The translations under genes and the position numbers were made by a program. A stretch of 64,000 nt of DNA from Cryptomeria japonica (taxonomy: Eukaryota > Streptophyta > Pinopsida > Cupressales > Cupressaceae), in the NCBI RefSeq assembly GCF_030272615.1, contig NC_081408.1, forward strand, positions 618,138,476-618,202,475, in the 5' to 3' direction. The notes under the pieces are model-generated. The model was not told the DNA's origin and made no database searches. It saw only the letters and a list, made by a program, of their open reading frames with translations. This document shows, one piece after another, positions 34,386 through 45,880 of this stretch. Numbering within the stretch: position 1 is the first letter of the stretch; every line of letters begins with the position of its first letter.

Positions 34386-35858
34386 CAATGTACTGCTCAA
34401 AATAGCATCTCTAATGCTTGGTTCAGTACCAGTTTAAGCTTAGTCAGATACCTTAACAAAAACTTTTCACTATCTTTACATATGCCAATAATAATAACCT
34501 ATCCTTCTGTATTACAAAATGATCTAGAAGATCTCATACATATATGAGTCTTTACAATACATCATGTCGACTTACAAATAATTAATTACATTTACAATAT
34601 AAATCATATAAAAATTTTTTTGTCTCATGTTAGCTTGAGAGCTGGTATATATCATTGCCAATGTAATCTCGATGCCGGTGAATGTGCCTGTCGGTGCCAG
34701 TGTCTGCCAGTGTATGATGTCTGTGATACCGGTGCCTATGTAGAAACCTATTACCAGTCAGTTGCCATCAATGACAACATCAACCATATTCTCATAGAGT
34801 GTGGAATGCCGACATAAGATTTGTACGTGGAAAACCTGATAAAGGAAAAAACCATAGTGGGAAACCCTACCCATAGTCAGATGATACTTCTCCAGTAAGT
34901 ATGTGATTACAATAAAGGGGTGTACACATGAAGGAAGGTACACTGCCTAGAGCACATTGCTCATCATAAAAGAGCCTCACTGACTACATAAATCTTTGGA
35001 CTACAATCCGGAAAGAAGAGTGAACTACAAGAATAACATCTCCTATGTCTAAGTACAGTTCCAGTTAAGCTCAATACTAAAGGTCTTAAACTTCTTATTC
35101 AAACCCAATTCAATCACCTATGATCGACCAAAACCTCTGCATATGATTACAACTTTATTCTCACATAGATAATCCTATAACCCATGATTGATGATCTACA
35201 AAGAGATCTTACATCATATTTATACAAACCCTAGACCTAAACAATTAGGCCAACCACCTAAAAGATAATACGATAAATCAATTCCATAAACCTGCAAACC
35301 AATTATAATCCAAGTTGGCCTAAGATTGAAACAACATTAATCAAACAATAAATCCAACTGGTAACACATCGGGAGCATCCACCAACACGTTACATAAATT
35401 GGTCCATAACCTAACAAAATAGCACCAGACCTAAAATAGGTCACCATAAGCCAAATGCAACACCACCAATTAACTGGAAGATGAACATGATAACCATCAA
35501 CATCCTGAGAACCTTCTAGAAGCTGAACCAACACCATTTATCGAATCCATCAAAAGATCTTCAACAAAGCTCTGTCAATAAAATCCTTACTGGTAACCAA
35601 AAGGCTTACTAGAACATATGATAGCTTTTAGATCACCAAATCCAGAACCAACTGAATGTGACACGCACATGAATGACCAAACCAAACCAATTCCACCAAT
35701 CTAAACATACTGGAGATTATCAAAGATGATCACCAGATCAACATCACAATCCAACCACTCTACCAGAACTCGATAGACAACCAAACGAGCTAGTGTTGAC
35801 ATTAATGACAAGCATCAATGCAACACATAATCAATTCCTCCAAATTGCCAACATCTAT

Positions 35859-37104
35859 AACCTATATTAATATGCATCTTCTTGCATTAATGTTGTTAAA
35901 AAGAGACAACATCAAAGGATTCCAAGAAAGAATCACTAAAATATCATCAAATCAATTTCTCAACACAATACACAAAGTATTGTGAAGGAAAACTGCTTGC
36001 TATTATTGAAATATAAAGGTATTTTATAGCTAAAAATGCTTCTATGAGATATAATATTCATGCCCAGTTGAAAAGAAAAGGATAGAGAAAAAGAAACTAA
36101 CTATGAAGAAGAAAGAAAAGAAGATCTTATAGAAAAAGGAGGCCTTTGTGAACTGAAAGTTGCAACTGATTGTACCTCCTTAATTTTACCTCAAATTGTG
36201 GTCTTCATTTCTTAGTTCTATCTCCCTTTTTGCATGATTGAAGGCTTGGGGTCTAATTTGAGAAGAGGACATGCATAAAAGAAGTAAAAAATGATTCTAA
36301 CTGAGTGTTTGTGGGCCCAAAGTGATCCTCAATTGATATTGCATCCATGTGGAGTTTTGAATCTTAAATAGAACTGCTGGATCTACTCCAAAATCCCTCC
36401 TTTTAAGGCATCAAACTAATGATGAACTCAAAGATCCACCTCTTGGCTCCTTCATCTCCCCTTTAACTATTTGCATGATTACTTAACTATATCTTGAACT
36501 AATATGCCACTACTGGTAAAGATGACTCCACTAATTGCAAAATTCCTTTAGTGGCTGCTTTTAAAAAGTTTCTAATTGATCTTTAAGTCAAACTCACTCT
36601 AGGCATAGGCTTTTATTTTAGCTAATTTTGATAAGTTGTATGAAGATATCAACTCATTTTAAAACATAGAAGCCAATGTTTTAAAATCAAACTTATTACA
36701 TGTTTTTCTGAGTGTAGGATTCCCAAAATATTGAGGACTGTTATAGAAAGGGATTGTAATCTGTCCATAATGCTCAATACAAATAATAATTTTGATAATT
36801 TGTGTTATTGATCATTCTTTGAGAGCTTAAAATATCATACTACAGTGCTCTACTGCTCAACTTTGAATAAGGTCTTCTCTTGAACACTTTTGTTCATTTT
36901 TATGAGCTCTTAATATCTATAATTAGGGACTCCACACATTGTATTGTCTGTCCTTGATTTTTCAAATCCTAGGGTACCCTATGTAAAACCTTGCTCACTA
37001 TCTTATGTTCCTTTGACCATTGTTTCAACCTATTCCCGATCCTTTTTACTTTCTATTAGCTGGGCTACCTTTCATTGTCTTAGGCTCTTAGCATACATGA
37101 CATG
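35859..37104. other. Host sequence between element B and element D, no recognised feature
   Basis: This continues the sequence left of 13220 once element B is removed. No ORF of note and no repeat or transposon signature seen. Confidence 0.4.
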
Positions 37105-37429
37105 TGTTATCACTGTTTAGAAAATTGGGTATTTTTGTCCCATAGTCGGCTAGAAATCTACAAAAATGTGTTTGGCATGGCCTTGTTGCCTTTGTGTTTC
37201 TTGGGTCAAAGAGGGTATAAGGTTTTAAAAGATTTAACTCTTCCTATGTTTTGAAAAACCCTCGTGTTCTATTCTCGCATTACCTTTTTTCACTTAAGGA
37301 AGGGTCGGTCTTTCATGAAAAGTGTCGCCCCATTAGATTTTCCCTAGGTGGTCTTTTAAATATTTTCAATTTTTACGTCTTTACCTATGTTTGGTCTTAA
37401 TCTTTATCGGGCTCCTTAACAATTGTGCA

Positions 37430-38700
37430 AGTCAATGTTGATCCTACGGTTGTCATTGTCTCACTGGGCAAAGATGCTTGTAGGTTAGTGTTTGCAAAAT
37501 GGTGAAAAGGGTAAGTGGGCCCGACCAGAGGATTATCCGTCAGATTAAAAGACTGCATCTTGTATTGATTCCAATGGCTCATGTTGCTTCACTAGCCCGA
37601 GATGCACATGATTTACCTTTTGCGAAATAGCAAAAGAGTTGGTAGGTCCCAAAGGTGAGCGGTTCCTTTGGTTAAAGGATGATTAGTTTAGAGAAGATCA
37701 ACAATGGGCATTGATTCGCAGCCGAAAGATGCATGTGTTTTACCTTTCACAAAGTAGCGAAAAGGTGGAGGGCCTGGGCAAGGTGATCACGGCAAGGGTA
37801 ATAGATGAGCAGGTTTCTAAGATCTAACAGTGGTCCTTCCTTTGCGAAGAAGAGTTGCATGAGATTTAAGGTCCGCGAAGTAGTGAAAAGGTCAGTGGGC
37901 CCAAAGGACAAGAAGGTCGTAGTTTTTAAAGACTGATTAAGTAGAATTTAATCGGACGGCTCGTGTGGATTCGTAGCCTCAAATCAAAAAGAGATTAATA
38001 TTCATGAAATAGCAAAATGATGTGGTGGTCACATGGAGGATGACTTGGCAGGACAGATGGGTTGCTCCGTGGAAAGAATTAGTGACTTGTCAGATGCACG
38101 TGGCTCCGAAGGGTAGTTGAGGGCCCACCTTGATTTAATTGGTGGTTATATTGAAAATGGTAAAGTAAAACACGTGGTGGCCTTAGAATGGAACCCAATG
38201 GAATTATCTGAGTGAATAGCCGACTGCCACGTGACATTTATTAGCCAGTGATGAAACAAAGCAAGTGGTCTCCGAGCTGAGGGCCCACTTTAAAGGTCTG
38301 AGCACGTTAAATGGTGTTCATCTTGAAGTGGATCCAATGGTTGTCATTGTTTCATAGCCTGAAGATGCCTGCAGTTTAGCCTTCACGAAATGGCGAAAAC
38401 CGTTAGCTGTCATGGTTGTGTGCGGTTAGTTAAGAAGATTGGTGGTCACTGTAGGAAGTAAAGATCGAGCAAGTAGATGATGATTTGATGGCCAACATTG
38501 TTTAGTGTGGTAAAAGTGCACAAGGTTTAATGTTCGTGAAATAGCGAAAAGAAGGTAGAGCCCGTCACTAATACAGAAGGACCGGAAGGAGTAAAGGCAG
38601 TGTAAGTTTCCAAGGATTCGATGATCATTGTTGCTTCGAAGGAAAGGTGCAGGGTCTTTAAACTCTGCGAAATGTTGAAACAACGAAACAGAGAAAAACT
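37430..38700. repeat. Degenerate ~127-bp tandem repeat array making up most of the D LTR, about 10 units
   Basis: A motif close to cgcgaaatagcgaaaagg recurs at about 37494, 37621, 37750, 37876, 38003, 38385, 38534 and 38666, mostly 126-129 bp apart or a multiple of that. Each is preceded by text like ggctcatgttgcttcg and gaagatgcacgtg and followed by gtggagggccc. The two units near 38130 and 38260 are weaker. The same array is in the other LTR. Confidence 0.8.
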
Positions 38701-38955
38701 CAAAAGGCTTGTGATCCATTGGAGCTCGTTTGTGAATTCGATTTGCGAATTCAATTCTAAGGTGATGGCCAGAGCATGCGGGATTAACTTCTCAATTTAA
38801 TGCCAAGCTGTCGTATTAAGGTCTGCATCAATTGAATGTTAGCATCATTTCGACAAGTTTGTTGCAGAGGAGCTGGTGTAGAGTGAGTTTCTTCAGGTGG
38901 GAAACAGGTTTTTATGTTTTTCTTGCTAGTTGCAGTCTGAAAATTAGTGTTACTG

Positions 38956-39949
38956 GGTGAACTCATAATACTGGTTCCCACTTTTTGACCAACTTTGACA
39001 CTTATATGAATATTTTGAAAAAAACCTTCACTTTCCGGCACCTATAACTCTTAAACCATTGAAGAATTTGAAGATGATATAAACTAGTGATTTTTAACAT
39101 CTTGTTTCTAGATTCTAAATATATTTTTTTCAAATTTGTTTGAATAAAATTTTATTGATTTTTCCATCTCCCTCAAAAAGTAATTTTTTATAGCAAACAA
39201 CATATTTTAAGAGTGATGTGTATCCTGAAACGCATAATTTTTTTTCTATAAATGATAAAAACTTACTTCTTTTGAATTTTGGTTTGTAACATCAATACCC
39301 AGGGCATGCAGTTGGTTTGATAGTGATATGCTGAATATTTTTCATTTTATGAAGTTCTGAAGTTAGAGTAATTATAATTTAGATATAGGTGTACGTTTGA
39401 ACACATAACTTGTTCTATATATATCAAAATTCAATTTTCTTTTTTTTGTTAGAAAGAAAACATCAATACCTAGTGCATAGATATTTTTCAGATTTTTTTT
39501 GAATTAGTTTACTATTTTTCCCAATGCATTGAACAAAGAAGTTCATGTTCGGTGAAAAACCTACATTCATAAGAAATAAAATAAAAATATATTAATGAAA
39601 TTAAATATATTAAAAGTTATACTATTTGGAAAGCTTATAATAAGGACTAAATACTTTTTAAAAAAAAACTTTTAAATGAATTAATTTGACCCCCCAAAAG
39701 CTAATGTAAAATTGGTTTTTTTTCAGCATTTGATAGATGCAAAGGAGACTCCATTGCAAGTATGATTTAGAAGTAGAGAGGTTCTATCCAAGAAATTTTA
39801 ATCTAAGAACCTTGGATTTAACTCTCTTCAATTAATTACTTAAAATGGGACCTTTTAAAGCTTAAATCATTATATTTTATAAAAAATCTATGATTTCAGC
39901 AAAAATCAAGATGTACAAAAAAGTGGGAACCAGCTTTGTGAGTTCACCC
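38956..39949. mobile_element. 994-bp DNA transposon (non-autonomous) with 32-bp terminal inverted repeats
   Basis: The ends read GGGTGAACTCATAATACTGG and, on the opposite strand, GGGTGAACTCACAAAGCTGG. Both continue TTCCCACTTTTT, giving 29 of 32 positions matching. It is flanked by TACT on both sides (38952-38955 and 39950-39953). The second LTR of D near 51336 shows the empty site, gttactgtgtg, with a single TACT. The interior is AT-rich with no ORF. The 4-bp duplication and GGG end do not fit hAT, Mutator, CACTA or PIF/Harbinger; I cannot assign a superfamily. Confidence 0.85.
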
Positions 39950-40011
39950 TACTGTGTGAATTTCCTCGTTAAAGATTTGTATAAATCTCAATTGATAATT
40001 GCATTAACGGG

Positions 40012-43000
40012 ATGGCGCCAAGAATGGATTTCACAGGGAAGGTAAATTACCAAGATAGGAATATATGTGATGACTTCCTAGAAGAAAAACTATGTCTACC
40101 AATGCCAGGGCCAAAGTTAAAGAATTGGTGCCAAAAAACCATCGTTTAAGAATTGGAGATGGTCTATATGACAAAGGCAATTGGTTGAGGGATCCACAGA
40201 TAGGGATGTCAGGCCTGCGACATTTCAGGTTAGGTTTTGGTCAGAGACATTCCCCTGCCCCATTAAGTAGTATATGGGAATTGGATGTGGGAAAGCTTAT
40301 AGTCCTAGGGGTCTTCATGGATATAGATTTGTTGACCCTAATTGCACAAAATTATGACCCTGTAGCCAAATGTATCAGAAATACAAAGGGAGCAACCTTA
40401 ATTGAGATTAATGATGATGAGTTTAGGAAGGTTTTCAAGCTCAGTGAAGTGTCTAATTATTTAGAGCCTATCAACTTTGAGACACTAGCACAAGTCTACA
40501 ATGTAGAAAGGGATCACCTTAGGAGTGGCCCACTGAAAGAGTTTTTTGTCAAGATAGGAGGGTTAACTGTTGTAGGCCCTAGTACCATGGAACCTTTATC
40601 CTTGAATTTTTTTACACTAAGGGCTAAGGGCATGTATTGGGCACTTTGTCATATTTTTGAAGAAGATGTTGAGAGAAACATGCCAACCCATTATATGTTG
40701 ATGATTGCATAGATTCTCAACCCCTCTTTGGCAGTAACATTTGATTATGCACCTTACCTCATTGATGCAATTCATGAAGGGCTAGTAGGCATAAAAAATG
40801 GTAAGGTGGATAGGCCTTTTGGATGGTACTCCCTTCTCATACACATGTTTTAATTCAAAGGTGTTGATTATTTTGCTAGTGAAATGGATCTAGTAAAGGA
40901 AAAAGATGATGAAGAGATGCCAGTACAATTATGAAGCACCATTTTGTCTTGGGATAGAGAAGATGCCAGTTACCTAAAGTTTGATAGGTGCTTTACATCT
41001 AAAATCGGGATTCTCTTGTGTGCAGAAAACCCTAGGATCCCTAAGGCTCTCTTAGAATTCTTCAGGCCCAAGAAGTTTGCTGAAGGTATTAAGATTGTTC
41101 ATAATTGGGGTGATATGTATTTGTACCCTGTTTCTACAGTTTTTAGAGTTTATGGTTTCAGAGGCACTCCATATTTATTGCCTTATCAAGTCCCACTGAA
41201 GATAGGAATTGCATAAGTCTTACAGTAGATTGGAGGTGTCCAAGAGGAAGAGGTGACAAATAGAGGTAAAGGGACTATTTTCCCAACTATTACCATGCCT
41301 CATCATTTTGTGATCACCAAAGGTAGCTGGAAGTATTTTTAAGAATTCTTTAAACCATATAGGTTGTCTACTACAGTTTCAAGATTTGCAGACCCTGAAG
41401 ATATTTTCAATGGCATGTTTAGAAAGAGAGCAGTATGTAAAGGTAGGCCACACCAATTTCACTTCCCTGAAGATCTGATTAGGAATGAATTAAATTTGGA
41501 TGAGCAAGAATTGAGGAAAGAGAAGTGGGTGGCATACAAAAGAGCTCTTGATTTCATTCATCAATTTGATAGTAGTTATGACTCTCTTTCTAGTTTTAAT
41601 CCCTTTGAGGAAAAAATCAAATTCTTAATTCTTTAATTTGAAGACCTCATGCAAACCTTGAAAGAAAAGAGGGAGGCTATAATGAGAGATGATCCTAATA
41701 GGGTTAGATTGGTTCTAGCTAAGCCTGCCTTTGCTAAGGCCATCCCACCTGGTGATTATGTAATGCACAAGAAATCAAAATATAGTGTGATGATGCCAAT
41801 GACTGGTGAGCCTTCTACTTCAAGAGGGAAAAGATAAATTGAAGATGTCATTGACATTCAAGACTCTCCTAAAAGGCAAAGAGTAGGGAAGGAAGTGCAA
41901 ACCGGTGAGCCTTTGTATTCTCCATCTCAATCCCCTATCCATATAGGAGATGAGCAGGCGGTGATCAAACAGTTGTTGCAGTTAGGGAGTCTCAAGGAGA
42001 CTGCCTACACATATGAAGAAACATCAAGAGGGGATGTTAGAAGAGCTAGCTAGTGCTAAGATGAACTTGACTGAAGGTGAGTTCAAAGGTAAAGAGCTAG
42101 ACCCAACTGTCAAGCAAGCCAGTGACGATTTCCTGGTTGATAGTAACTTTGTTACAATAGGGGCCTTCATGCAGTTTGTATGGAAACAAAACATGGAACA
42201 ATTTAAGGCAAGATGTGAAAAAAGGAAGAGTGAGCAGCCTCACAAAGATGTAACTCTGGTGGAGGAAGAGGTAAAACAAGAAATGATTGAAGAATTCAAG
42301 GACATTACTCCTAAAAAGGAAAGAGAGATGGTATTAAAGGCTTGTGTTTTAATCCTCCCTGAGTGGGATATAGATGATGCTCTGGTAGTTGAAGCGGTTA
42401 GGAAAGAAACCAAGACTATGGAAGGAGTGACATTCAGCAAAGATGATGTTGCTTTAGTCATGTGGTCTTTGAAAAAGGATGAAAATAGAAGAAGAAAAGA
42501 TGCCTCAGATTCTAGTTTCCTAGGAGGTATGATTGTGAAAAGGGTCCAAGATATAGGGGTGGTAGAAGCTACTAGCATAGTTTTAGAAACTGCAAAATTC
42601 AGTGTAGTAGTGGCAGAAAAGGAGGCAAAGGAAAAAGCTAATCTCCATTTGAAATTGGAAACAATCTTGAAGGCTTATAATGAGGCCAAAGAAGGGATAG
42701 CTAACCAAGATAGCATCATTGCTAGTCTTCAGAGTCAGTTGGTAGGACAACACCATCAAGGTGAGTCCTCTACTCTAATGATAGCTTCTTCTCGAGGAAG
42801 ACCTCGACCTACAAGTCCTATCATAGAATATCCCCCTTCTCCTCTGTCTTCTGGTTTCCAATCAATTGAAACTATTCAACATGAGTTGGAAAAGTTGAAA
42901 CAGGCTCAAGCCCTGTTTGCAAGTAAGTATGAGGAGAAGGTAAAAGCCACAATTTTGAAATTTGTTGATTCAGTTATGGCCTTTGTAATACATATTTCTA

Positions 43001-43812
43001 TGAAGAGGATTTTGAATATTTTGATTGAATTAAGAGAAGATGAAACCACTTTGGAACCAATTCTTAATAAGTGGATGCCTAGGGGTAAGGAGTTAGAGCT
43101 TATGTGTTCATCTAATGCAGATGTAGAGGCAAATGATAGTCTTAGATCCAATTGTGAATTCATAAAAGAAATGAACATACTCTCAGAAGAAAGGGCAGGT
43201 GTGAAGAGAAAAGCCCAATTATATAGGAAAGAATATTCTGATCACAAGTATGAGTTGTTTTTAGGGGGTTTTGTTTGTCCGACTCAGTTAAAAGGGGAGA
43301 AGGCATGGCTAGAAGAGCTAGACCACAAATTGTCCCAAAGCATTAATGAAATCATCAACACTGATGACACGTCCTTATTTGTCAAGACAATTGAGGAGAT
43401 TGAAAAGGTAAAGTCACATTATGGTTTCATAGAAACAGAAATTGGGCAGTTAAGGGTCACTTGGAAAAGGCTAGAAGGGATGAAGAAGAAGATTGTTAGC
43501 TTCTCTTGGCTGAGTGATGATGTGTTCCAGGAGTGGAAGGACAAATATGCTGGACAAAGAGAAGAAATTCTAGAACAGTTAGAAGATATTGCAGCGGAGC
43601 AACAAATTCATGCAAGTAAGTCATCTGGAAAGCCCATATATGCCAATTTGAATTCTTCTTCCCATGAGTCTGATCAAGATGTTTTGGGTTTCCATTTTGG
43701 GTTGTTTGGTAGTAATGAGGAAGTCCACATTTTAAATCAGAGGATATCTCACTTTAGTTTATCTGGGAAAGATAGGAACAGTTCAAATATTAAGATGGAC
43801 TCTATACACTAA
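40012..43812 (+). pseudogene. ORF1 of element D, upstream of gag, function unknown, broken
   Basis: The start is MAPR at 40012, nine bases after the LTR end; the ATG overlaps the TGGCGCCA that could be the primer site. In the second copy the first 199 residues are open. The N-terminal third is globular (SIWELDVGKLIVLGVFMDID, EINDDEFRKVFKLSE). After about 42000 it is charged and coiled-coil-like, with a stretch of 599 open codons (42013-43812). A Ser/Pro-rich segment lies near residue 930. Frame changes near 40090 and stops near 40710, 40850, 40935, 41216, 41226 and 41636 break it. Extra ORFs before gag are a hallmark of Ogre elements; the protein function is unknown to me. Confidence 0.65.
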
Positions 43813-44710
43813 ACAATAGATGGAAATATCAATTTAATTGATATTGACCAAGTTAATGTATCAGATTATGAAGAAATGTTCCCTGACGAAGATAAGGTAT
43901 CCCAAGAAATTGAGGTCTTGAATAGAAAATTCCATCATTTAATTTCCTTAAGGGCACAAAAGGAAGAAAATAAGGAAAAGGAGGTAAAAGCAAAATTGAT
44001 GGTGACAAAACAAATGTGGGCTTCATGTGCAATGAGTTTAATAATATTAGAAAGTCTGATAATGAAATTGTCACAGATTTCAATGCTAGATTTCAGAAAG
44101 AATTGCATAGGTTATATCAAGTAATGAGACTAGATGATAATATGTGTCTTAACACTTATTATAATGCTTTCGATTCTAAAATGGCCTATATTCTTAGGGA
44201 CAAAAACCCACACAGTTTGAGGGATGCTTTTAGAATTGCTATAAATATGGAAAGCAATAGGAAAGCATCTGGAAAGGTGGGAAGGAGAACTGATGGTAGG
44301 TTGTGGCAAGAATCAAAACAACAACCCAATAAAGTTGCTAAAGAGGAAGACAAAATAGAGAAATAAGTGATTTCCATGAAAGATTTTACTGCCAAGGTGA
44401 GTAAAAATGATAAGCCTCATTACGATTGACAAGATAGACCTCCTAGATTGCATGACATGCCTTACAACACAACCTAGAAAGATGGCAAACCTCAAAATGA
44501 GAAGCCAAAAAACACTCAGAACCAAGATACCCTAGATCCTTGGTGCATGGCTTGTGATGGACCACATTCTCCTCATCAATGGGTTGTAGCTCAAGCCCTT
44601 GAAGAATCCATGAGATAAGAGGTTGAGCCTAATATTAATATGTTTGAAACTATTATTGAAAGTGATGATGAGTCATTACAAAGTGAACTTAGTGAATGTA
44701 TGTGCTAAAT
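43813..44710 (+). pseudogene. Gag of element D, C-terminal part, broken
   Basis: After a frame change near 44015 the reading matches the end of the Ty3 retrotrans_gag domain: NEIVTDFNARFQKELHRL, then LNTYYNAFDSKMAYILRD and SLRDAFRIAINMESN. A short knuckle follows, CMACDGPHSPHQW, whose last ligand is Trp instead of Cys. The N-terminal half of gag is not recognisable. Confidence 0.7.
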
Positions 44711-44734
44711 ATTAAAAGGTCTTACTAAGGACAA

Positions 44735-45876
44735 TTGATGCTTGATTGGCATCCCACTTTGAACATGGTAACAATTGAAGATGAAGAAGTTCATCTCAGA
44801 AGACCTAGTGATGAAGAAGTGAGAAATCTTACTAAGGCTGCCATAGCCAAGGCCAAGCATAATTACAACTTGAGAAGTAGTAAGAAGGATAAGGATCAAG
44901 GTGAACATGGCTCAATGTTCATAAAAGAAGTATTCCAGAAGAAGGCAACAAGTAATGCCACCTTGCCTCAAGATGGTCAAGAAAATAATAACCAAACTAA
45001 CGATGTAGCCAAGGGTATGGGTAATGATGTTGCTGGTGATATACAAGGAACTGCCACAATGAAAAAGGCAAGTCAACTTAAGACAGAGAAAGTCAAGACC
45101 AATACTGAATCAATTAATAATTCTACATTTGATATGACTTAGGCTCTTACCCAGATGAAGGTCATAGTCCCATTGATAGAATTATTGAAAATAAAGGAAC
45201 ATAGAGAAGCTTCTTTATCTTTATTTTCTAAGATATCTGACAGTAGCACAACTTTGCCTTCAGGTTCAATTAAGGATGAAAAGGATCATGGGCTGTGAAC
45301 CCTAGAGGTATATGTTGGAACGACTATTACACAAGAGCCTTCACAGGTTGATCCTTTTTATGTTACTTTTTTAGTAAATAACTGGTTAATTAAAAACTGT
45401 ATGATAGGTTCTGGTGCAGCTACAAATGTGATGCCATATGGTGTCATGAAAGAGTTGGGGTTGTCAGTAAGTATAGTGTTTGGGAAGTGTTACTCTATGG
45501 ATAACAAAGAAGTTCCAATGATAGGTACAATGAAAGATGTGCGAGTAAAAATAGCAGCATTCCCTGAAGCAACATATAAGATGGATGTCATAGTAACTGA
45601 TACAAAACCTCACTATGGCATGTTGTTATCTAGATAGTGGGTTGTAGCTGTAGGTGGAAATGTTTAGTTGGATCTGTCATATGCTACTATCCCAATCAAT
45701 GGAAGCCAAGTCAAGTTGTATAGAGAACCACATGCCCCTAGGTTAATTGAGAAGATAGACCCTAGTATGTTGAACTACATGATTGATGTGGATCTTGACA
45801 ATTTTAGGATACAACCAATTTTACCTCAATTGAAGAATACTGATCCTATTGTGACTGAATTGGAATCTCAATAGCA
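44735..45876 (+). pseudogene. Protease region of element D, broken
   Basis: Linker sequence (44735-45350) leads to an aspartic protease fold around 45398-45637: CMIGSGAATNVMPYGVMKEL, where the usual catalytic DSG is GSG, and then KPHYGMLLSR, matching the family's xxxLLGRxW. Stops at 45142, 45297 and 45635 interrupt it. Confidence 0.7.
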
Positions 45877-45880
45877 TGAT

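Larger units (their letters stand above)
26714..34814 (-). mobile_element. Non-autonomous Sirevirus-like element C with gag-like ORF and accessory ORF, no pol
   Basis: LTRs at 26714-27498 (785 bp) and 32514-34814 (802 bp once the nested solo LTR is removed) flank a 5-kb internal region. The flanks caaga and taaga look like a 5-bp duplication with one change. The primer site is tRNA-Met-like (TGGCATCAGAGCC) and the purine tracts match those of A and E. The terminal TG is TT in one LTR and TC in the other. The internal region encodes a knuckle-rich gag-like protein and a ~1100-codon second ORF; no protease, integrase, RT or RNase H is visible. Confidence 0.85.
32514..34814 (-). repeat. 5' LTR of element C, split by a solo LTR
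   Basis: LTR sequence covers 32514-32891 and 34391-34814. The interruption falls in a phrase (caatacaatgtactgctc) that is intact in the other LTR near 27068. Confidence 0.88.
13225..35853 (-). mobile_element. Sirevirus-like Ty1/copia retrotransposon B, with two nested insertions
   Basis: It is flanked by the perfect 5-bp duplication tctat (13220-13224 and 35854-35858). Its LTRs start TGTTAGGATAAC and the right one ends TTGCCAACA. The right LTR is split by element C and the coding region by the 9-kb element at 15758-24802. A deletion near 13997 removed the end of the left LTR, the purine tract and the RNase H. Orientation is - from the primer site at 26532-26543. Confidence 0.9.
26546..35853 (-). 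repeat. 5' LTR of element B, split by element C
   Basis: LTR sequence covers 26546-26713 and 34820-35853, about 1.2 kb once element C and one duplication copy are removed. The join falls within the phrase accaagattt-tacgtgg, which is intact in E at about 60676. A TATAAATA box on the - strand lies at 35217-35224. Confidence 0.88.
37105..40003 (+). repeat. First LTR of element D, with a DNA transposon inside
   Basis: Runs from TGTTATCACTG to TTGATAATTGCA and matches 49484-51384 except for the insertion at 38956-39949. Most of it is the ~127-bp repeat array described separately. Confidence 0.85.

Noticed and set aside
32514-34814. A single 2.3-kb LTR for element C
   Set aside because: The left LTR is 785 bp. 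The extra 1494 bp have their own TG/CA ends and the duplication caatg, so they are a nested solo LTR.
42240-43178. - strand ORFs of 112 and 90 codons
   Set aside because: They lie opposite the open ORF1 of element D and show no motif.
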